A stretch of 64,000 bases of DNA, taken from Thermoplasmata archaeon (GTDB lineage Archaea > Thermoplasmatota > Thermoplasmata > RBG-16-68-12). Location of the stretch: assembly GCA_036395115.1 (NCBI GenBank), contig DASWDU010000032.1, forward strand, positions 1-64,000. Direction: 5' to 3'. The notes beneath the pieces are model-generated. The model was not told where the DNA came from and did not search any database. It worked only from the letters and a program-made list of their open reading frames with translations. The position numbers were made by a program, and so were the translations under genes. This document shows, piece by piece, positions 17,394 through 26,364 of this stretch (positions are counted from its first letter, which is position 1; every line of letters begins with the position of its first letter).

Positions 17394-18947
17394 TCAGAGA
17401 GACCGGGCCATGTACGGGCCGTCGCGATCGTATCCGAGCGCTCGATAGTACCCCCGCACTCCGACGCCCGCGGTCACGCGGACCCTTCGGACGGAGAACT
17501 CCTCGCGCGCGATCCGCTCGGCCTCCCCCATGAGGCGCCTGCCGAATCCCCGGTGCTGCCACCGGCCCTTTGCCTCCGAATGGATCGGCACGATCCCACC
17601 GAACACCTTCAACTCGCGGACGGTCGCTCCCGCCCTGTCGAGACGCACTCGCGCGTACGCCACGAGCACATCGCGCCCTCGGTCCTCGATGCTCAGGAAC
17701 AGCTCCGTACCTCCTGAGGACTCGTACTCCTCGCGGATCAGGGACAGGTCCTCGGGTCGCGGCACGACCTCTCGGAGGCCGACCTCGCGGCAACGGATGC
17801 AGCGGCACCGGAGGCCGGCACGCCGGAGTCGCTCTTTCGCGAGCACCCGCAGGTCGCCCCGCTTCGGGCCGTCCTCGATGTCCGCCGCGCCGATCTCCCG
17901 CTGCACCCGTTGGATGCGGCACCACCGCGGCACGATCACCTTGATGCGGGCGACGAGCTCGACCGCCTCCTCCGTTCGCAGCGGCGAGTAGCGACCGGAT
18001 TTCCAGAGGCCGTACAGTGCGGTGCCCGGCAGCACGAGCGTGGGATAGATCTTCAGGAAGTCCGGCCGGTACGCCGGATCGTCGAAGAGGACGCGGAACG
18101 ATTCGAGGTCGCGGTCCACGTCGGCCCCGGGAAGCCCGGGCATCATGTGCGCGCCGACTTTGAGGCCTGCGTCTTTCGCGCGCGCCATGGCGGCACGGCT
18201 CTGCGCATCCGTGTGCCCGCGATGGACCCGCTCGAGGACGTCGTCGTGGGTCGACTGGATCCCGAGCTCCACGCGGGTCGTCCCAAGGCGCAGGGACGCC
18301 TCCACCTCCGGGCCGAGGAAGCAGTCCGGCTTCGTCTCAATCGTGAGGCCGATGCATCGCACCTCGGCGCTCTCGTTCGCGGTCTGCGCCTCCTCGAGGG
18401 ACGCCGCCACGGATCCGTTCATCCCGTCGAGACATCCTTTCACGAACCGCTCTTGGTATGCCGGCTCGAGCGCGGTGAAGGTGCCACCGATCACGATGAG
18501 GTCCACCTTGTCGGTGTCGTGCCCGTTCGCCCGGAGGGCCTGCAAGCGAGCGAGGGTCTGCGCGAACGGATCGTAGCCGTATTCGGCCGCCCGCATCGCC
18601 GCCGGCTCCGTGCCGAGGTACGACTGCGGCGTCCCGAACCGGGGTCCGCCAGGGCAGTACGTGCAGACGCCATGGGGGCACGCATGCGGGGCCGTCATCA
18701 CGCTGATCACCGCCACGCCGCTCGCGGTCCGAGCCGGCTTCACTCGGAGGACGTCCCGAATCCCGTCGCGCATCTCCGGCGGGAGCGCCGCGAGGATCGA
18801 GGCGTCGCTCGGGAGGCCCGCGAGGCGGTGTGTCCGCGCGAGGCGGAGCTTCAGCCGTTGCATGTCGTCTTTCGACGACGGCGGCCTCCCGCGGAGTTCG
18901 CCGATCAGCGCATCGAGGAACGCGCCGTCCGGCCTTGTCGCGAACAT
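17394..18947 (-). CDS. elp3: Elp3 tRNA uridine-34 carboxymethyl-modification enzyme
   Basis: The product is 517 aa. It couples radical SAM chemistry to an acetyl-CoA-derived group to begin cm5U34 formation on tRNA; archaea use Elp3 without the other Elongator subunits. The radical SAM cluster lies in CPHGVCTYCPGGP. Other marks are LIVIGGTFTALEP, TIETKPD and ELGIQS. Extra Cys residues (RCRCIRCREVG) precede a C-terminal GNAT domain (SIEDRGRDVLVAYARVRL ... GFGRRLMGEAERIA). The ATG at 18947 was chosen because GGAGG lies 8 nt upstream; the GTG at 18956 would overlap that spacing. Confidence 0.95.
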   Translation of the reverse strand: MFATRPDGAFLDALIGELRGRPPSSKDDMQRLKLRLARTHRLAGLPSDASILAALPPEMRDGIRDVLRVKPARTASGVAVISVMTAPHACPHGVCTYCPGGPRFGTPQSYLGTEPAAMRAAEYGYDPFAQTLARLQALRANGHDTDKVDLIVIGGTFTALEPAYQERFVKGCLDGMNGSVAASLEEAQTANESAEVRCIGLTIETKPDCFLGPEVEASLRLGTTRVELGIQSTHDDVLERVHRGHTDAQSRAAMARAKDAGLKVGAHMMPGLPGADVDRDLESFRVLFDDPAYRPDFLKIYPTLVLPGTALYGLWKSGRYSPLRTEEAVELVARIKVIVPRWCRIQRVQREIGAADIEDGPKRGDLRVLAKERLRRAGLRCRCIRCREVGLREVVPRPEDLSLIREEYESSGGTELFLSIEDRGRDVLVAYARVRLDRAGATVRELKVFGGIVPIHSEAKGRWQHRGFGRRLMGEAERIAREEFSVRRVRVTAGVGVRGYYRALGYDRDGPYMARSL

Positions 18948-18971
18948 CGATCGCACCTCCCGTCGGCTGGA

Positions 18972-19478
18972 TCAGTCAGTCTTCTCCGGCGTCCCCGGCG
19001 TCGCCTCCTCCTCCCGGCGGCCGAACAGCCCGGCCGCTTGGGAGAGGCCGACGCCCAGCGAGGCGATTCCGGCGAGGCCCAGCGCGACCCCGATGATGCC
19101 GCCGACCGTGTACACGTCGCCGAGCGCGAGGATCAGGCCCGTGACGAGGCGGAACCACGCGAGGAGCAGCACGACCTCGAAGAGGACCAAGACGCCCACG
19201 CCCGCCGACGCGATCACGAGGCCGCTCACCCCCGCGGAAGACAGGCCCGCGGCGAGGTTCGCCCGCCAGAGCGCGGCTCCGACGCCGGCGAGGAAGAGGA
19301 TCTGTCCGAGGTTCGAGGTCAGGCGAAGCGCGTCGACGGCATCGGCCATCGAGAGGCCCGCGGCGGCGGCGAACGCCTCCTTGTAGACCTGCGAAAGCTG
19401 CGACAGGAAGTACAGCCACACGCCGAGGAACGCGAGCGCGAGCCAGGCCCTCGGGGCCCGGACGCCTCCGAGGCTCAC
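18972..19478 (-). CDS. Small multi-pass membrane protein
   Basis: The product is 168 aa with four predicted TM helices (about 10-30, 55-75, 80-105 and 115-150) and a charged tail. GTG 19478 is favoured because an AATATT TATA-like element sits about 26 bp upstream; GTG 19493 is the alternative. It lies 24 bp upstream of elp3 and may be co-transcribed with it. I do not recognise the family. Confidence 0.65.
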   Translation of the reverse strand: MSLGGVRAPRAWLALAFLGVWLYFLSQLSQVYKEAFAAAAGLSMADAVDALRLTSNLGQILFLAGVGAALWRANLAAGLSSAGVSGLVIASAGVGVLVLFEVVLLLAWFRLVTGLILALGDVYTVGGIIGVALGLAGIASLGVGLSQAAGLFGRREEEATPGTPEKTD

Positions 19479-19542
19479 CCGTGCGGAACCCACGGCGGCA
19501 ATATTCCGGACGTGGGGATGAACCTTGGCCCATGCGCCGGCG

Positions 19543-19818
19543 TCAGCCGTACATCGTGCCGGTCTTCTCGCCCTTGAGCGTCTCGCCCGCCACCTGCTCC
19601 ATCACGTCGACCGCGAGGATCACGTGCAGCGGGATGAGGCGCAGTTTCCCCTTCATCTCCTGGTGGCTCTCGTCCAACTCGACGACGATCGCATCGTCCG
19701 TGCCGATCGTCGTGTACCCGCGGAAGATGCCTTTCGTGACCTTGGTGCGCTCGCGCGTCTCCATGGACTCGATGCGGTATCGCGATCCCTTGGTCAATGA
19801 AATCACATCTTGCGCCAT
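19543..19818 (-). CDS. Small conserved beta-rich protein (SH3/Sm-like barrel?)
   Basis: The product is 91 aa, alternating short strands with conserved Gly turns (GSRYRIESMETRERTKVTKG, then a GTDDAIVVEL strand). The pattern could be a small SH3- or Sm-like barrel, but no signature motif is seen. The ATG at 19816-19818 has a good GGAGG about 6 nt upstream that overlaps the end of the HTH gene before it. That gene's TAG lies 4 bp away, so the two form an operon. Confidence 0.65.
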   Translation of the reverse strand: MAQDVISLTKGSRYRIESMETRERTKVTKGIFRGYTTIGTDDAIVVELDESHQEMKGKLRLIPLHVILAVDVMEQVAGETLKGEKTGTMYG

Positions 19819-19821
19819 CGC

Positions 19822-20277
19822 CTACCTCCGCCCCTCCGCGAGCTTCTCGAGATGATCGACCGTCTTGCGGTAGTTCTCCATCGCGATCTCGACGTTCGAC
19901 TCGACGAAGTTCCACGCCTTCGAGAGGTTCCCGTACCGGATGCGGTAGCCTTTGCGCACCGCCCCGCGCTCGCTCACGTTCGCCTCGTCGAGGAGATCCA
20001 TCTCCTTCAGCTTATTGATGTGCCGGTAGATCGTCGCCTTCGTCGTCTTCAGTTTCGCCGCGAGCTGCTCGACGGTCCACCCCTTGTCCATCCGGCCCAA
20101 GAGGCATTCGATGAACAATCGGTACGGCACGGACTCCCGCACGTTCGTCGCGTCCGTCTTCGGGTCGTATCCTTTTGGGATGTATCCGATCTGCGTGAGG
20201 AAGAGGAGGGCGACATCGTCGATGTCCTTGAGCGGCGTGAGGGGTGTGTTGCTCACCACGGCAATCTCAAACGGCAA
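19822..20277 (-). CDS. Winged-helix transcriptional regulator
   Basis: The product is 151 aa. A helix-turn-helix lies at about 66-105 (TVEQLAAKLKTTKATIYRHINKLKEMDLL), followed by a wing and a C-terminal helix, like archaeal ArsR/MarR-type regulators. The frame starts with TTG at 20277; GTG codons at 20259 and 20256 are alternatives. A/T-rich TATA-like elements lie at about 20308-20333. It is translationally linked to the small protein downstream. Confidence 0.75.
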   Translation of the reverse strand: MPFEIAVVSNTPLTPLKDIDDVALLFLTQIGYIPKGYDPKTDATNVRESVPYRLFIECLLGRMDKGWTVEQLAAKLKTTKATIYRHINKLKEMDLLDEANVSERGAVRKGYRIRYGNLSKAWNFVESNVEIAMENYRKTVDHLEKLAEGRR

Positions 20278-20360
20278 CGGGGAACCTTCGGTCCCGAACC
20301 GGCGTGCCCTAGTTAAGGTTTACCATTGAATTTTATTGCCGTAGGTAATAATAATTCCGG

Positions 20361-21191
20361 TCAGACGTCAACAATTCCACTGTAGGTATCGACGCGAAGG
20401 CCTCGCGCGCGCATTTCGCGGACGAGCACGTTGATGCCGATGCTGTCCGAGGCGACGTGGCCCGTGACCACGAGGTTCTTCGATCCCTCGCGACCGTATC
20501 GCTCCCACAACCGCTGGAGGGCCCCCGCATTGATGTGGATATAGAAAACCGTGTCGATTCGGTTGTCGTACGCCGCGCGGGCCACGGGGACGCCGCCGTT
20601 CGTGCCCGCGCCGTGGTGGACCGCCCACTTTCCGAGCGAATTCTCGAGTTTCCCCATGCGAACGACAATCCGCGTTTGTGCGGAGCGGAATTCCGGAATC
20701 GCCGAGAGCACGTCGATGGCGTCGCTCACCCTAGGATCGGACGGCAGGTGCGCGCGCAGCGTCTCGTCCATCACGCGCCGGCCGATCTCGTCGCACGGAT
20801 TGTGGATGCACATGAGCCCGATCCCGATCATTCGTGCGATCGAGGGGAGGCGGTCATAATTCTCGGCGTGGACCTGCGGCTCGCGCTCGTCCTGCATCTC
20901 ACGGACCGCCGCGTCCGCGGCGGCCTTCGGCACGCCGTGCCGGACGAGGATGTCGCCGTGCTTCGCGAGGACCTTCGGGAACCCGAGGATCGCCGAGCCG
21001 CCCGTCGGATGGTGCGCGATCACCAGGTCGTACCCTTTCTCCTTCGCCACGACGAGGTCCGCGGCGTCGACGTCGATGCCGACCAAGACCTTGTGGACGT
21101 CCTTCGCGGGGACGTTGATCGTCGTGTCGCCGGGGACCTCGGACTGCTTCGCGAGGGCGAGCGAGAGATCGAGGATCTCCTGGGAGTCCAT
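20361..21191 (-). CDS. NIF3-like (DUF34) metal-binding protein
   Basis: The product is 276 aa. Family marks are the paired-His motif LVIAHHPTGG near residue 60, a central HAENYD/GLMCIHN region and a C-terminal TGHVASDSIG that supplies further metal ligands. NIF3 proteins bind a dinuclear metal centre; some are described as GTP cyclohydrolase I-like or metal chaperones, but the archaeal role is unsettled. The ATG at 21191 has a TTATG TATA-like box about 29 bp upstream. It is monocistronic as far as can be seen. Confidence 0.85.
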   Translation of the reverse strand: MDSQEILDLSLALAKQSEVPGDTTINVPAKDVHKVLVGIDVDAADLVVAKEKGYDLVIAHHPTGGSAILGFPKVLAKHGDILVRHGVPKAAADAAVREMQDEREPQVHAENYDRLPSIARMIGIGLMCIHNPCDEIGRRVMDETLRAHLPSDPRVSDAIDVLSAIPEFRSAQTRIVVRMGKLENSLGKWAVHHGAGTNGGVPVARAAYDNRIDTVFYIHINAGALQRLWERYGREGSKNLVVTGHVASDSIGINVLVREMRARGLRVDTYSGIVDV

Positions 21192-21300
21192 GCCACACCG
21201 CGAACGGGCGCCGGTGCATAACCCTTCCCCGTCCGCTCGGGTTCGGCCAGGACAGCCAAAGGCTTTTCATTCCGGCGCCGTTGCCGAGGAGGGGAAGATC

Positions 21301-21609
21301 GTGGCCACCCGAGCCTCATCCGCCGAGATCGCCCGGACCGGGGTCACCGTCCGCATTCCGCCCGCGCTGCGATCGTACACCGACGGCCAGGATGAGGTCG
21401 TCCTCGAGGCGGATGACGTCGAGTCGCTCCTCCGGGCGCTCGACCGGGCGTTCCCGGGGATCCGGGACCGCGTCGTCGACGAGGCGGGACGACGGCGGCA
21501 ATATGTGAACATCTTCGTGAACGAGGAGCTGCTCTGGTCGTCGCTCCCCGAGGCGCGGCTTCGGCGCGGGGACGTGGTCCATATCCTCCCGAGCGTTGCA
21601 GGCGGTTGA
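21301..21609 (+). CDS. MoaD/ThiS-family ubiquitin-like protein
   Basis: The product is 102 aa from GTG 21301, with GAGGAGGGG just upstream. It has a beta-grasp pattern and the diagnostic C-terminal Gly-Gly (VHILPSVAGG), where MoaD, ThiS and SAMP proteins are adenylated and then carry sulfur or conjugate to targets. Its stop lies one base before the ATG of a BNR propeller gene. Roles in molybdopterin synthesis, tRNA thiolation or protein conjugation are all open. No moaE or E1-like gene is in this window. Confidence 0.85.
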   Translation: MATRASSAEIARTGVTVRIPPALRSYTDGQDEVVLEADDVESLLRALDRAFPGIRDRVVDEAGRRRQYVNIFVNEELLWSSLPEARLRRGDVVHILPSVAGG

Positions 21610-21610
21610 C

Positions 21611-22711
21611 ATGGCACGAATCAAGAAGGGCGATGTGGTCGTCGCGGTGGGGACGAAGAAAGGCGGATTCCTGTTCCATTCCCCGGACCGGAGGAAATGG
21701 TCCGTCGAGGGACCCGTCATGAAGGGCATGTCGGTGTACCACATGATCCTCGACCCGCGCGACGGACGCACGGTGTACGGCGCAGCACCGCACACGAACG
21801 AACCGTGGGGGCCCTGCGTGTACCGCGGCCGCGCGGGCGAGGACGTGAAGCCGACGGCCGCCTCGCCGAAGTTCAAGGAGGGCTCGGGCCTCGCGGTGAC
21901 GCGCATCTGGCACATCGAGCCCGGGCCCGCGGACTCCCCCGAGACGATCTACGCGGGCGCGGAGCCCGCCTCCCTGTTCCGGAGCGACGACCGCGGCGAC
22001 TCGTGGGGCGACTTCGACTCCCTGAACTACCATCCGACTCGGAAGGAGTGGCAGCCCGGGGGCGGTGGGCTTTGCCTGCATTCCGTTCTCGTCGACCCGC
22101 GGAATCCCAAGCACCTGATGATTGGCATCAGCGCGGTCGGAGCGTTCGAGACCCGCGATGGCGGGAAGTCCTGGACGACGGAGAACAAGAACGTCCGCGC
22201 CGAGTTCCAGCCCAACCGCTACCCGGAGCGGGGGCAGTGCGTGCACAAGCTCGCGTGGGACGCCTCCGGGGACGGGGCGATCTTTCAGCAGAATCACTGC
22301 GGCATGTACCACCGCGGCCCGGGGGGCGGCGCGTGGACGGAGGTCTCGAAGGGCCTCCCGTCGGATTTCGGCTTTCCTATCGCAGCCCACCCGCACGCGA
22401 AGCACACCGCGTTCGTCGCGCCGCTCGTCGGGGCGGAGAACCGTGTCTTCCCGAAGGGACAGATGGCCGTGTGGAAGACCTCGAACGCCGGCAAGACGTG
22501 GAGCCGACTCACGAAGGGCCTCCCGGGACCGAACGCGTACCTGGGCGTCCTCCGGGAGGGGATGGGCGTCGATGCGGAGGACCCGCTCGGCGTCTACGTC
22601 GGCACGAACACGGGACAGCTGTTCGCGAGCCGGGACGAAGGGGAGTCGTGGAAGATGCTCGCGGACTTCCTACCGCCGATTCTCTCCGTGAGCGTGGCGG
22701 AAACCAAGTGA
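21611..22711 (+). CDS. BNR/sortilin-like beta-propeller protein
   Basis: The product is 366 aa. Asp-box segments recur (RSDDRGDSW, TRDGGKSW, TSNAGKTW, SRDEGESW) at roughly equal spacing, as in BNR propellers. There is no signal peptide, so unlike the 10867-12225 protein it is cytosolic. It is tightly coupled to the MoaD-like gene with a 1-bp gap. From recall, pairing of MoaD/ThiS proteins with BNR propellers also occurs in bacteria, which suggests a functional link. The activity is unknown. Confidence 0.8.
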   Translation: MARIKKGDVVVAVGTKKGGFLFHSPDRRKWSVEGPVMKGMSVYHMILDPRDGRTVYGAAPHTNEPWGPCVYRGRAGEDVKPTAASPKFKEGSGLAVTRIWHIEPGPADSPETIYAGAEPASLFRSDDRGDSWGDFDSLNYHPTRKEWQPGGGGLCLHSVLVDPRNPKHLMIGISAVGAFETRDGGKSWTTENKNVRAEFQPNRYPERGQCVHKLAWDASGDGAIFQQNHCGMYHRGPGGGAWTEVSKGLPSDFGFPIAAHPHAKHTAFVAPLVGAENRVFPKGQMAVWKTSNAGKTWSRLTKGLPGPNAYLGVLREGMGVDAEDPLGVYVGTNTGQLFASRDEGESWKMLADFLPPILSVSVAETK

Positions 22712-22789
22712 CGGCCCGCTGCTGCGACGCGTGAAAGGGGTGACGAGGCGGCGTGATCGGCGCCGCCCCGATGCGTTGCTGGCCGAACC

Positions 22790-23128
22790 TCAAAGGAACG
22801 TGAAAAACGGGAAGAACACGAAGATCAGGACGAGGACCGCCGCGAGGAGTTGCGCGATTCTCCACACGGTCGTCGTCCATGAATCGCCCGTCGCCGCGTA
22901 CGCCCCGAGGAACAGGGCCAAGGTCACGAAGAAGCCGCCAACGCCAATCAAGACGATCGCCACCATCGCAATCGCGCCCACCGCTCCGGCTCCTGCGACG
23001 GAGAGGGTCGCAATCGTGATGATCCCCGTCAAGAGGGCGACTAGCCCGAAGACCAGGAGCGTAAGGTGCTGGGCCGGCGACTTGCCCATGTCCCAGAGTC
23101 TCTCGCCCATTCCCGGCATCGAGACCAC
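22790..23128 (-). CDS. Small membrane protein (three TM)
   Basis: The product is 112 aa with three TM helices (about 20-40, 48-78 and 85-110). The GTG start at 23128 lies just after the stop of the similar-sized membrane protein upstream (23130), so they form a two-gene operon; an ATG at 23119 is an alternative start. I do not recognise the family. Confidence 0.65.
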   Translation of the reverse strand: MVSMPGMGERLWDMGKSPAQHLTLLVFGLVALLTGIITIATLSVAGAGAVGAIAMVAIVLIGVGGFFVTLALFLGAYAATGDSWTTTVWRIAQLLAAVLVLIFVFFPFFTFL

Positions 23129-23129
23129 C

Positions 23130-23498
23130 TCACCCGAAGATCGTGGGGGAGCTCGCGAGGACCAGCAGGAGCGCGACGAACGAGAGGATCAGCAAGAACA
23201 GGCGCACGAAGACGTCGAGATCTTCGAGCAAGATCGCGGCTCCCAGAAGGCCCGCAACGAGCAGGAACATTCCAAAGTGAGCGATCGCAGGACCCCACAC
23301 TAAGCCCAAGTTAGCTTGGGCCGCCGATTGCTCCGGCGTTGGAGTAGAAGCGAACTGCGAACGGCTCGCATCGACCAACATCGCGCCTGCCGCTAAGAAG
23401 AGGAGGCCGGCTATGAGCAGGAAGCCGATCCCCATCCTCTTTCGATCCATGAACATGGGCCCACGCATCCTCGGTGGTGGTGGTTCCATCTGGTCCAC
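23130..23498 (-). CDS. Small membrane protein (three TM)
   Basis: The product is 122 aa. It begins with a Pro/Met/Arg-rich cytoplasmic segment, then a TM helix at about 23-44, an extracytoplasmic loop, and helices at about 70-90 and 97-117. A strong A/T-rich TATA region lies about 33 bp upstream. It is the first gene of the pair with 22790-23128. Function unknown. Confidence 0.65.
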   Translation of the reverse strand: MDQMEPPPPRMRGPMFMDRKRMGIGFLLIAGLLFLAAGAMLVDASRSQFASTPTPEQSAAQANLGLVWGPAIAHFGMFLLVAGLLGAAILLEDLDVFVRLFLLILSFVALLLVLASSPTIFG

Positions 23499-23525
23499 AC
23501 CTCGGAAGGCGCAGTTATGTTCAGA

Positions 23526-23537
23526 TTTATATATATT
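23526..23537 (-). promoter_or_regulatory. TATA box of the small membrane-protein operon
   Basis: TTTATATATATT is the most A/T-rich promoter core in the window. It is centred about 33 bp before the start at 23498 and is probably a strong promoter. Confidence 0.6.
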
Positions 23538-23622
23538 CCGCTAAATGGGCAGTTCATATAAATTTCGCAAACGAGGCGGCCGGGACCGCTCGCGAACGAC
23601 CCATGGGGGATTTCGCGCCGCC

Positions 23623-25032
23623 TCACACGCCCGCTTTTCCGGGGTTCAGGATGCGATCCGGATCGAGCGCCTCCTTGACCCGTTGGACAATGGCCAGGCC
23701 GGTCCCGAGCTCCTCGCCCATGAGGTGCGAGAGCTTCACGCCGACACCGTGGACGTATTCCATGGAGCCTCCGAGCGCGTGCGCGCGTCGGATCACCTCA
23801 TCGACTGCGTCGGCGACGGCGAGCTTGGCCGCCGCTCGATCCCCACCGACCGGACGGACGACCTCGAGGGAGACGAGCTCGGGCTGCGTCCAGATGCCGA
23901 AGCCGATCGGCTTGACGCTGTGCTGCCGCAGGACGGCGAGCGCGGCCCGACGATACGCGAGGATCTTCGAGCGAGGGAGCGCGACATGCACGTAGTCGAA
24001 GATGACGTCTTTCAGGAACACGTCCGCACGCGTGATTCCGGGCGAGACCTCGTCGTGCGCGTAGATGATGTCGTGGCGCGTGCGCCAATACTCTCGGGCC
24101 TCCCGATCCGGATGGGGACGCGCCCGGGCCGCCCGAAGATGTCTCCGAGCGACCCGCCACGACGCCGCGACGAGTTCGCGAGCGCCCTCGAATCCGAGGT
24201 AGAGCGTCGGCGGTCCTGTGTCCGAGCCCCACGGGAGCCCGGGCGCGGGGAACGTCTGCTCGAAATCCATCGCGCTCGGCATGAGGCCCGCGTCGTACAT
24301 CCGCGAGATGCACCGCAAGCCGGTCGGGAAATCCCGGAGTCGAAAGGCGTGAATCTCCGCCCGCTCGGGCACGGGGAAGACGCGCAGGGTCGCGGCGGTG
24401 ACGATCCCCATCGTCCCTTCCGTCCCGACGAAAAGCCGCTTGAGATCGAGGCCGGTGGTGCTCCGAGCCGCGGGTCGCGTCCGGATGATCGTGGCGTCGG
24501 CCAAGACGACCTCGAGCCCGAGCACCTGGTCGCCCATCGTCCCGCGCAGGTATCCGGCATAGCCGATCCCGTTCGTGCCGATGGCACCGCCGAGGGTCGC
24601 GCGCGGCCGCGACCATGGGTCATGGCCGAGGCAGAGCCTTCGCCTCCGGAGGCGCTGATCGAGATGCTCCAAGACGATCCCCGCTTCCGCTGTGGCCGTG
24701 CAGGCAATCGCGTCGATTTCTCGGACGCGTCGCATCCGACGGAGATCGACGACGAGAGAGTGGGAGCCCGGGCGCGCACCGCCCATGAGGCCGGTGCCGC
24801 CTCCCCATGGGACGACCGAGAGGCCCGCGGCCTTTGCGGACCGAATGACGGCGGCGACGTCTTCGGGGGAACGGGGCCACACGACCGCCGCCGGCAAGGG
24901 CCCATCGTCCGGGAGGCGGGAGCCGCGGTGGGCCCGGAACGTATCGAGCCGATATCGGGGCGGAACGGCGGCGCCAATCGCGACCTGACTCGCGCTGAGA
25001 CGACCGAGGAGATCCCCGAGCGACGCCACCAC
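23623..25032 (-). CDS. FAD-linked oxidase/dehydrogenase (GlcD/D-2-hydroxyacid type)
   Basis: The product is 469 aa. The FAD-binding (PCMH/VAO-type) N-terminal half has PEDVAAVIRSAKAAGLSVVP, the WGGGTGL motif and RATLGGAIGTNGIG, then FVGTEGTMGIVTAATLR. The C-terminal half is a GlcD/AGPS-type substrate domain ending with the family signature ALDPDRILNPGK. It probably oxidises a 2-hydroxyacid such as glycolate or D-lactate. It stands alone, without the GlcE/GlcF subunits, so the electron acceptor is unknown. GTG 25032 lies about 25 bp after a GAATATCC TATA-like element. Confidence 0.85.
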   Translation of the reverse strand: MVASLGDLLGRLSASQVAIGAAVPPRYRLDTFRAHRGSRLPDDGPLPAAVVWPRSPEDVAAVIRSAKAAGLSVVPWGGGTGLMGGARPGSHSLVVDLRRMRRVREIDAIACTATAEAGIVLEHLDQRLRRRRLCLGHDPWSRPRATLGGAIGTNGIGYAGYLRGTMGDQVLGLEVVLADATIIRTRPAARSTTGLDLKRLFVGTEGTMGIVTAATLRVFPVPERAEIHAFRLRDFPTGLRCISRMYDAGLMPSAMDFEQTFPAPGLPWGSDTGPPTLYLGFEGARELVAASWRVARRHLRAARARPHPDREAREYWRTRHDIIYAHDEVSPGITRADVFLKDVIFDYVHVALPRSKILAYRRAALAVLRQHSVKPIGFGIWTQPELVSLEVVRPVGGDRAAAKLAVADAVDEVIRRAHALGGSMEYVHGVGVKLSHLMGEELGTGLAIVQRVKEALDPDRILNPGKAGV

Positions 25033-25073
25033 GCGGGCTCAACGCGCAGCGGATATTCAAGCCGCGCGGGACG

Positions 25074-25220
25074 TCAGGCGCGCTCGAGATAGTACAAGGT
25101 GTAGGCCTTGCGAGCCGGGGTCGCGTAGGAATTGTGCTCGAGACGGACCGGGACCCAGGAATCGGGGAGCTCGATCAGGTCTTCCTCGTCGCACTCGACG
25201 CGTTGCAGCTTTGCCTTCAT
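25074..25220 (-). CDS. Possible 48-aa acidic/basic small protein
   Basis: This reading frame starts at the ATG at 25218-25220 and gives a balanced, protein-like composition (ECDEEDLIELPDSWVPVRL, ending YTLYYLERA). It sits 41 bp upstream of the FAD oxidase on the same strand. There is no strong promoter or ribosome-binding site. It could be a real small protein or a chance frame. Confidence 0.4.
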   Translation of the reverse strand: MKAKLQRVECDEEDLIELPDSWVPVRLEHNSYATPARKAYTLYYLERA

Positions 25221-25540
25221 GCGGATTCCGGAGTTGCGTTCGCGGATGGTGCCATAGCCATTTCGGGCCTGTTCTCGCGGATGATTCCTCGGCACCGCGA
25301 GGAGGGCGTCCGTCAGGATCGGTGGGCGGAGCGCGGATCGGGTCGCCCGGACCCGATCGCGAATGCGCCACTCTCAGACCGCCGATTCCGCGACCCACCG
25401 AACGTGACGCATCGATCCTCCATAGCGCGAGGGAGTGCTATACTATGACTATAATCAAGCGATTCCTCGCATGTCCGGCGAGCTTCTAAGGGAGGGAAAC
25501 GCTTTTGATACCCTATTGTATGGAGGGGACGAGGTCAAAC
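25221..25540. other. Intergenic region of about 320 bp
   Basis: No convincing gene is seen. It holds a short inverted repeat (CCTCG...CGAGG near 25285-25300), a TATA-like tract around 25437-25455 (GCTATACTATGACTATAATC), and a 14-codon reading frame from ATG 25445 that could be a leader peptide. The 62-aa gene that follows begins at 25541. Confidence 0.4.
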
Positions 25541-25729
25541 ATGCCGTACACGTACCAGGGATGGACGCTGTACTCGCGAGACGTGAAACTGAAGAAGGGA
25601 CCGAAAGTGACGATCTACTTCTTCAGCAAGCGCAAACCGAAGAGCGGCAAGCCGATGGACGAAATGCCGAAGAATCGCAAGGTCGGCGTGAACAAGCGCA
25701 CGGGCCTTCCCTTCTTGCGGAAAGGTTGA
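25541..25729 (+). CDS. Small basic conserved protein (62 aa)
   Basis: Lys-rich, with a Gly-Trp-Thr-Leu-Tyr start, an IYFFSKRKPKSGKP centre and the C-terminal VGVNKRTGLPFLRKG. I recall small archaeal and bacterial proteins ending in a similar V-N-x-R-T/S-G-L-P-F-L segment, so it is probably a conserved family of unknown function. The ATG at 25541 was chosen because conservation appears to begin there. No TM segment or metal site is seen. Confidence 0.65.
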   Translation: MPYTYQGWTLYSRDVKLKKGPKVTIYFFSKRKPKSGKPMDEMPKNRKVGVNKRTGLPFLRKG

Positions 25730-25827
25730 GTCCACCTCGCGAACCCCCACCCGCCGAGGCAAAATGGGGGAGGACCTCGGCCCCTTTCTCTTTCCGTGAT
25801 TCTCGTGGAAAGTATTTGGCCGAAGGC

Positions 25828-26271
25828 GTGTTGCTCGCCTCCGTGCCCGAAGGGACCGTCTCGTTCGAGGTCGCGGCACCCGTCGATCGGGTGTGGGCGT
25901 TCCTTTCCGACATGCGTCGCGTCGGCGGTTGCGTGCCCGGCGTGCAATCGGTTGAGGTCCTCGATGCGAACCGCGCGCGCTGGAACCTCAGGGTGAAGAT
26001 CGGCCCGCTGTCCCAAGAGTTCGTCGTCCTCACGGAGACGATCGAGCAAATCCCGCTGCGACACGGGCGATTCCGCGGGGAGTCCGACCACATGGACCTG
26101 ATCGGGACGATCGACCTCGCGCCGCTCGGGAATGGCACGAAGGTCACGTACACGATGGCCGTGCAGGCGAAAGGCCCGCTCGCGCGGATCATGGACAACT
26201 TCCTGCAGTCGAAGCTGAAATCGCAGACCGAGGAATTCGCCGCTAACGTGAAGAAGGCGCTCGAAGGCTGA
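25828..26271 (+). CDS. SRPBCC/CoxG-like lipid- or ligand-binding protein
   Basis: The product is 147 aa from GTG 25828. The helix-grip pattern begins VSFEVAAPVDRVWAFLSDM and ends with a long C-terminal helix (KSQTEEFAANVKKALEG), like CoxG/SRPBCC proteins that bind hydrophobic ligands. CoxG proteins accompany molybdenum hydroxylases in bacteria, but none is nearby. Several close start codons (GTG 25828, TTG 25831, GTG 25843) cannot be separated. The longer upstream frame is the shadow of the 62-aa gene. Confidence 0.75.
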   Translation: MLLASVPEGTVSFEVAAPVDRVWAFLSDMRRVGGCVPGVQSVEVLDANRARWNLRVKIGPLSQEFVVLTETIEQIPLRHGRFRGESDHMDLIGTIDLAPLGNGTKVTYTMAVQAKGPLARIMDNFLQSKLKSQTEEFAANVKKALEG

Positions 26272-26364
26272 CGTCGGCGGGATTCCGACCGCGTCGCCTC
26301 GCGCCCATGGCTCCGGTTCAACCGTGATAACCGGGAGCTATGTCTTTTAATCGGGCGACCCTGA

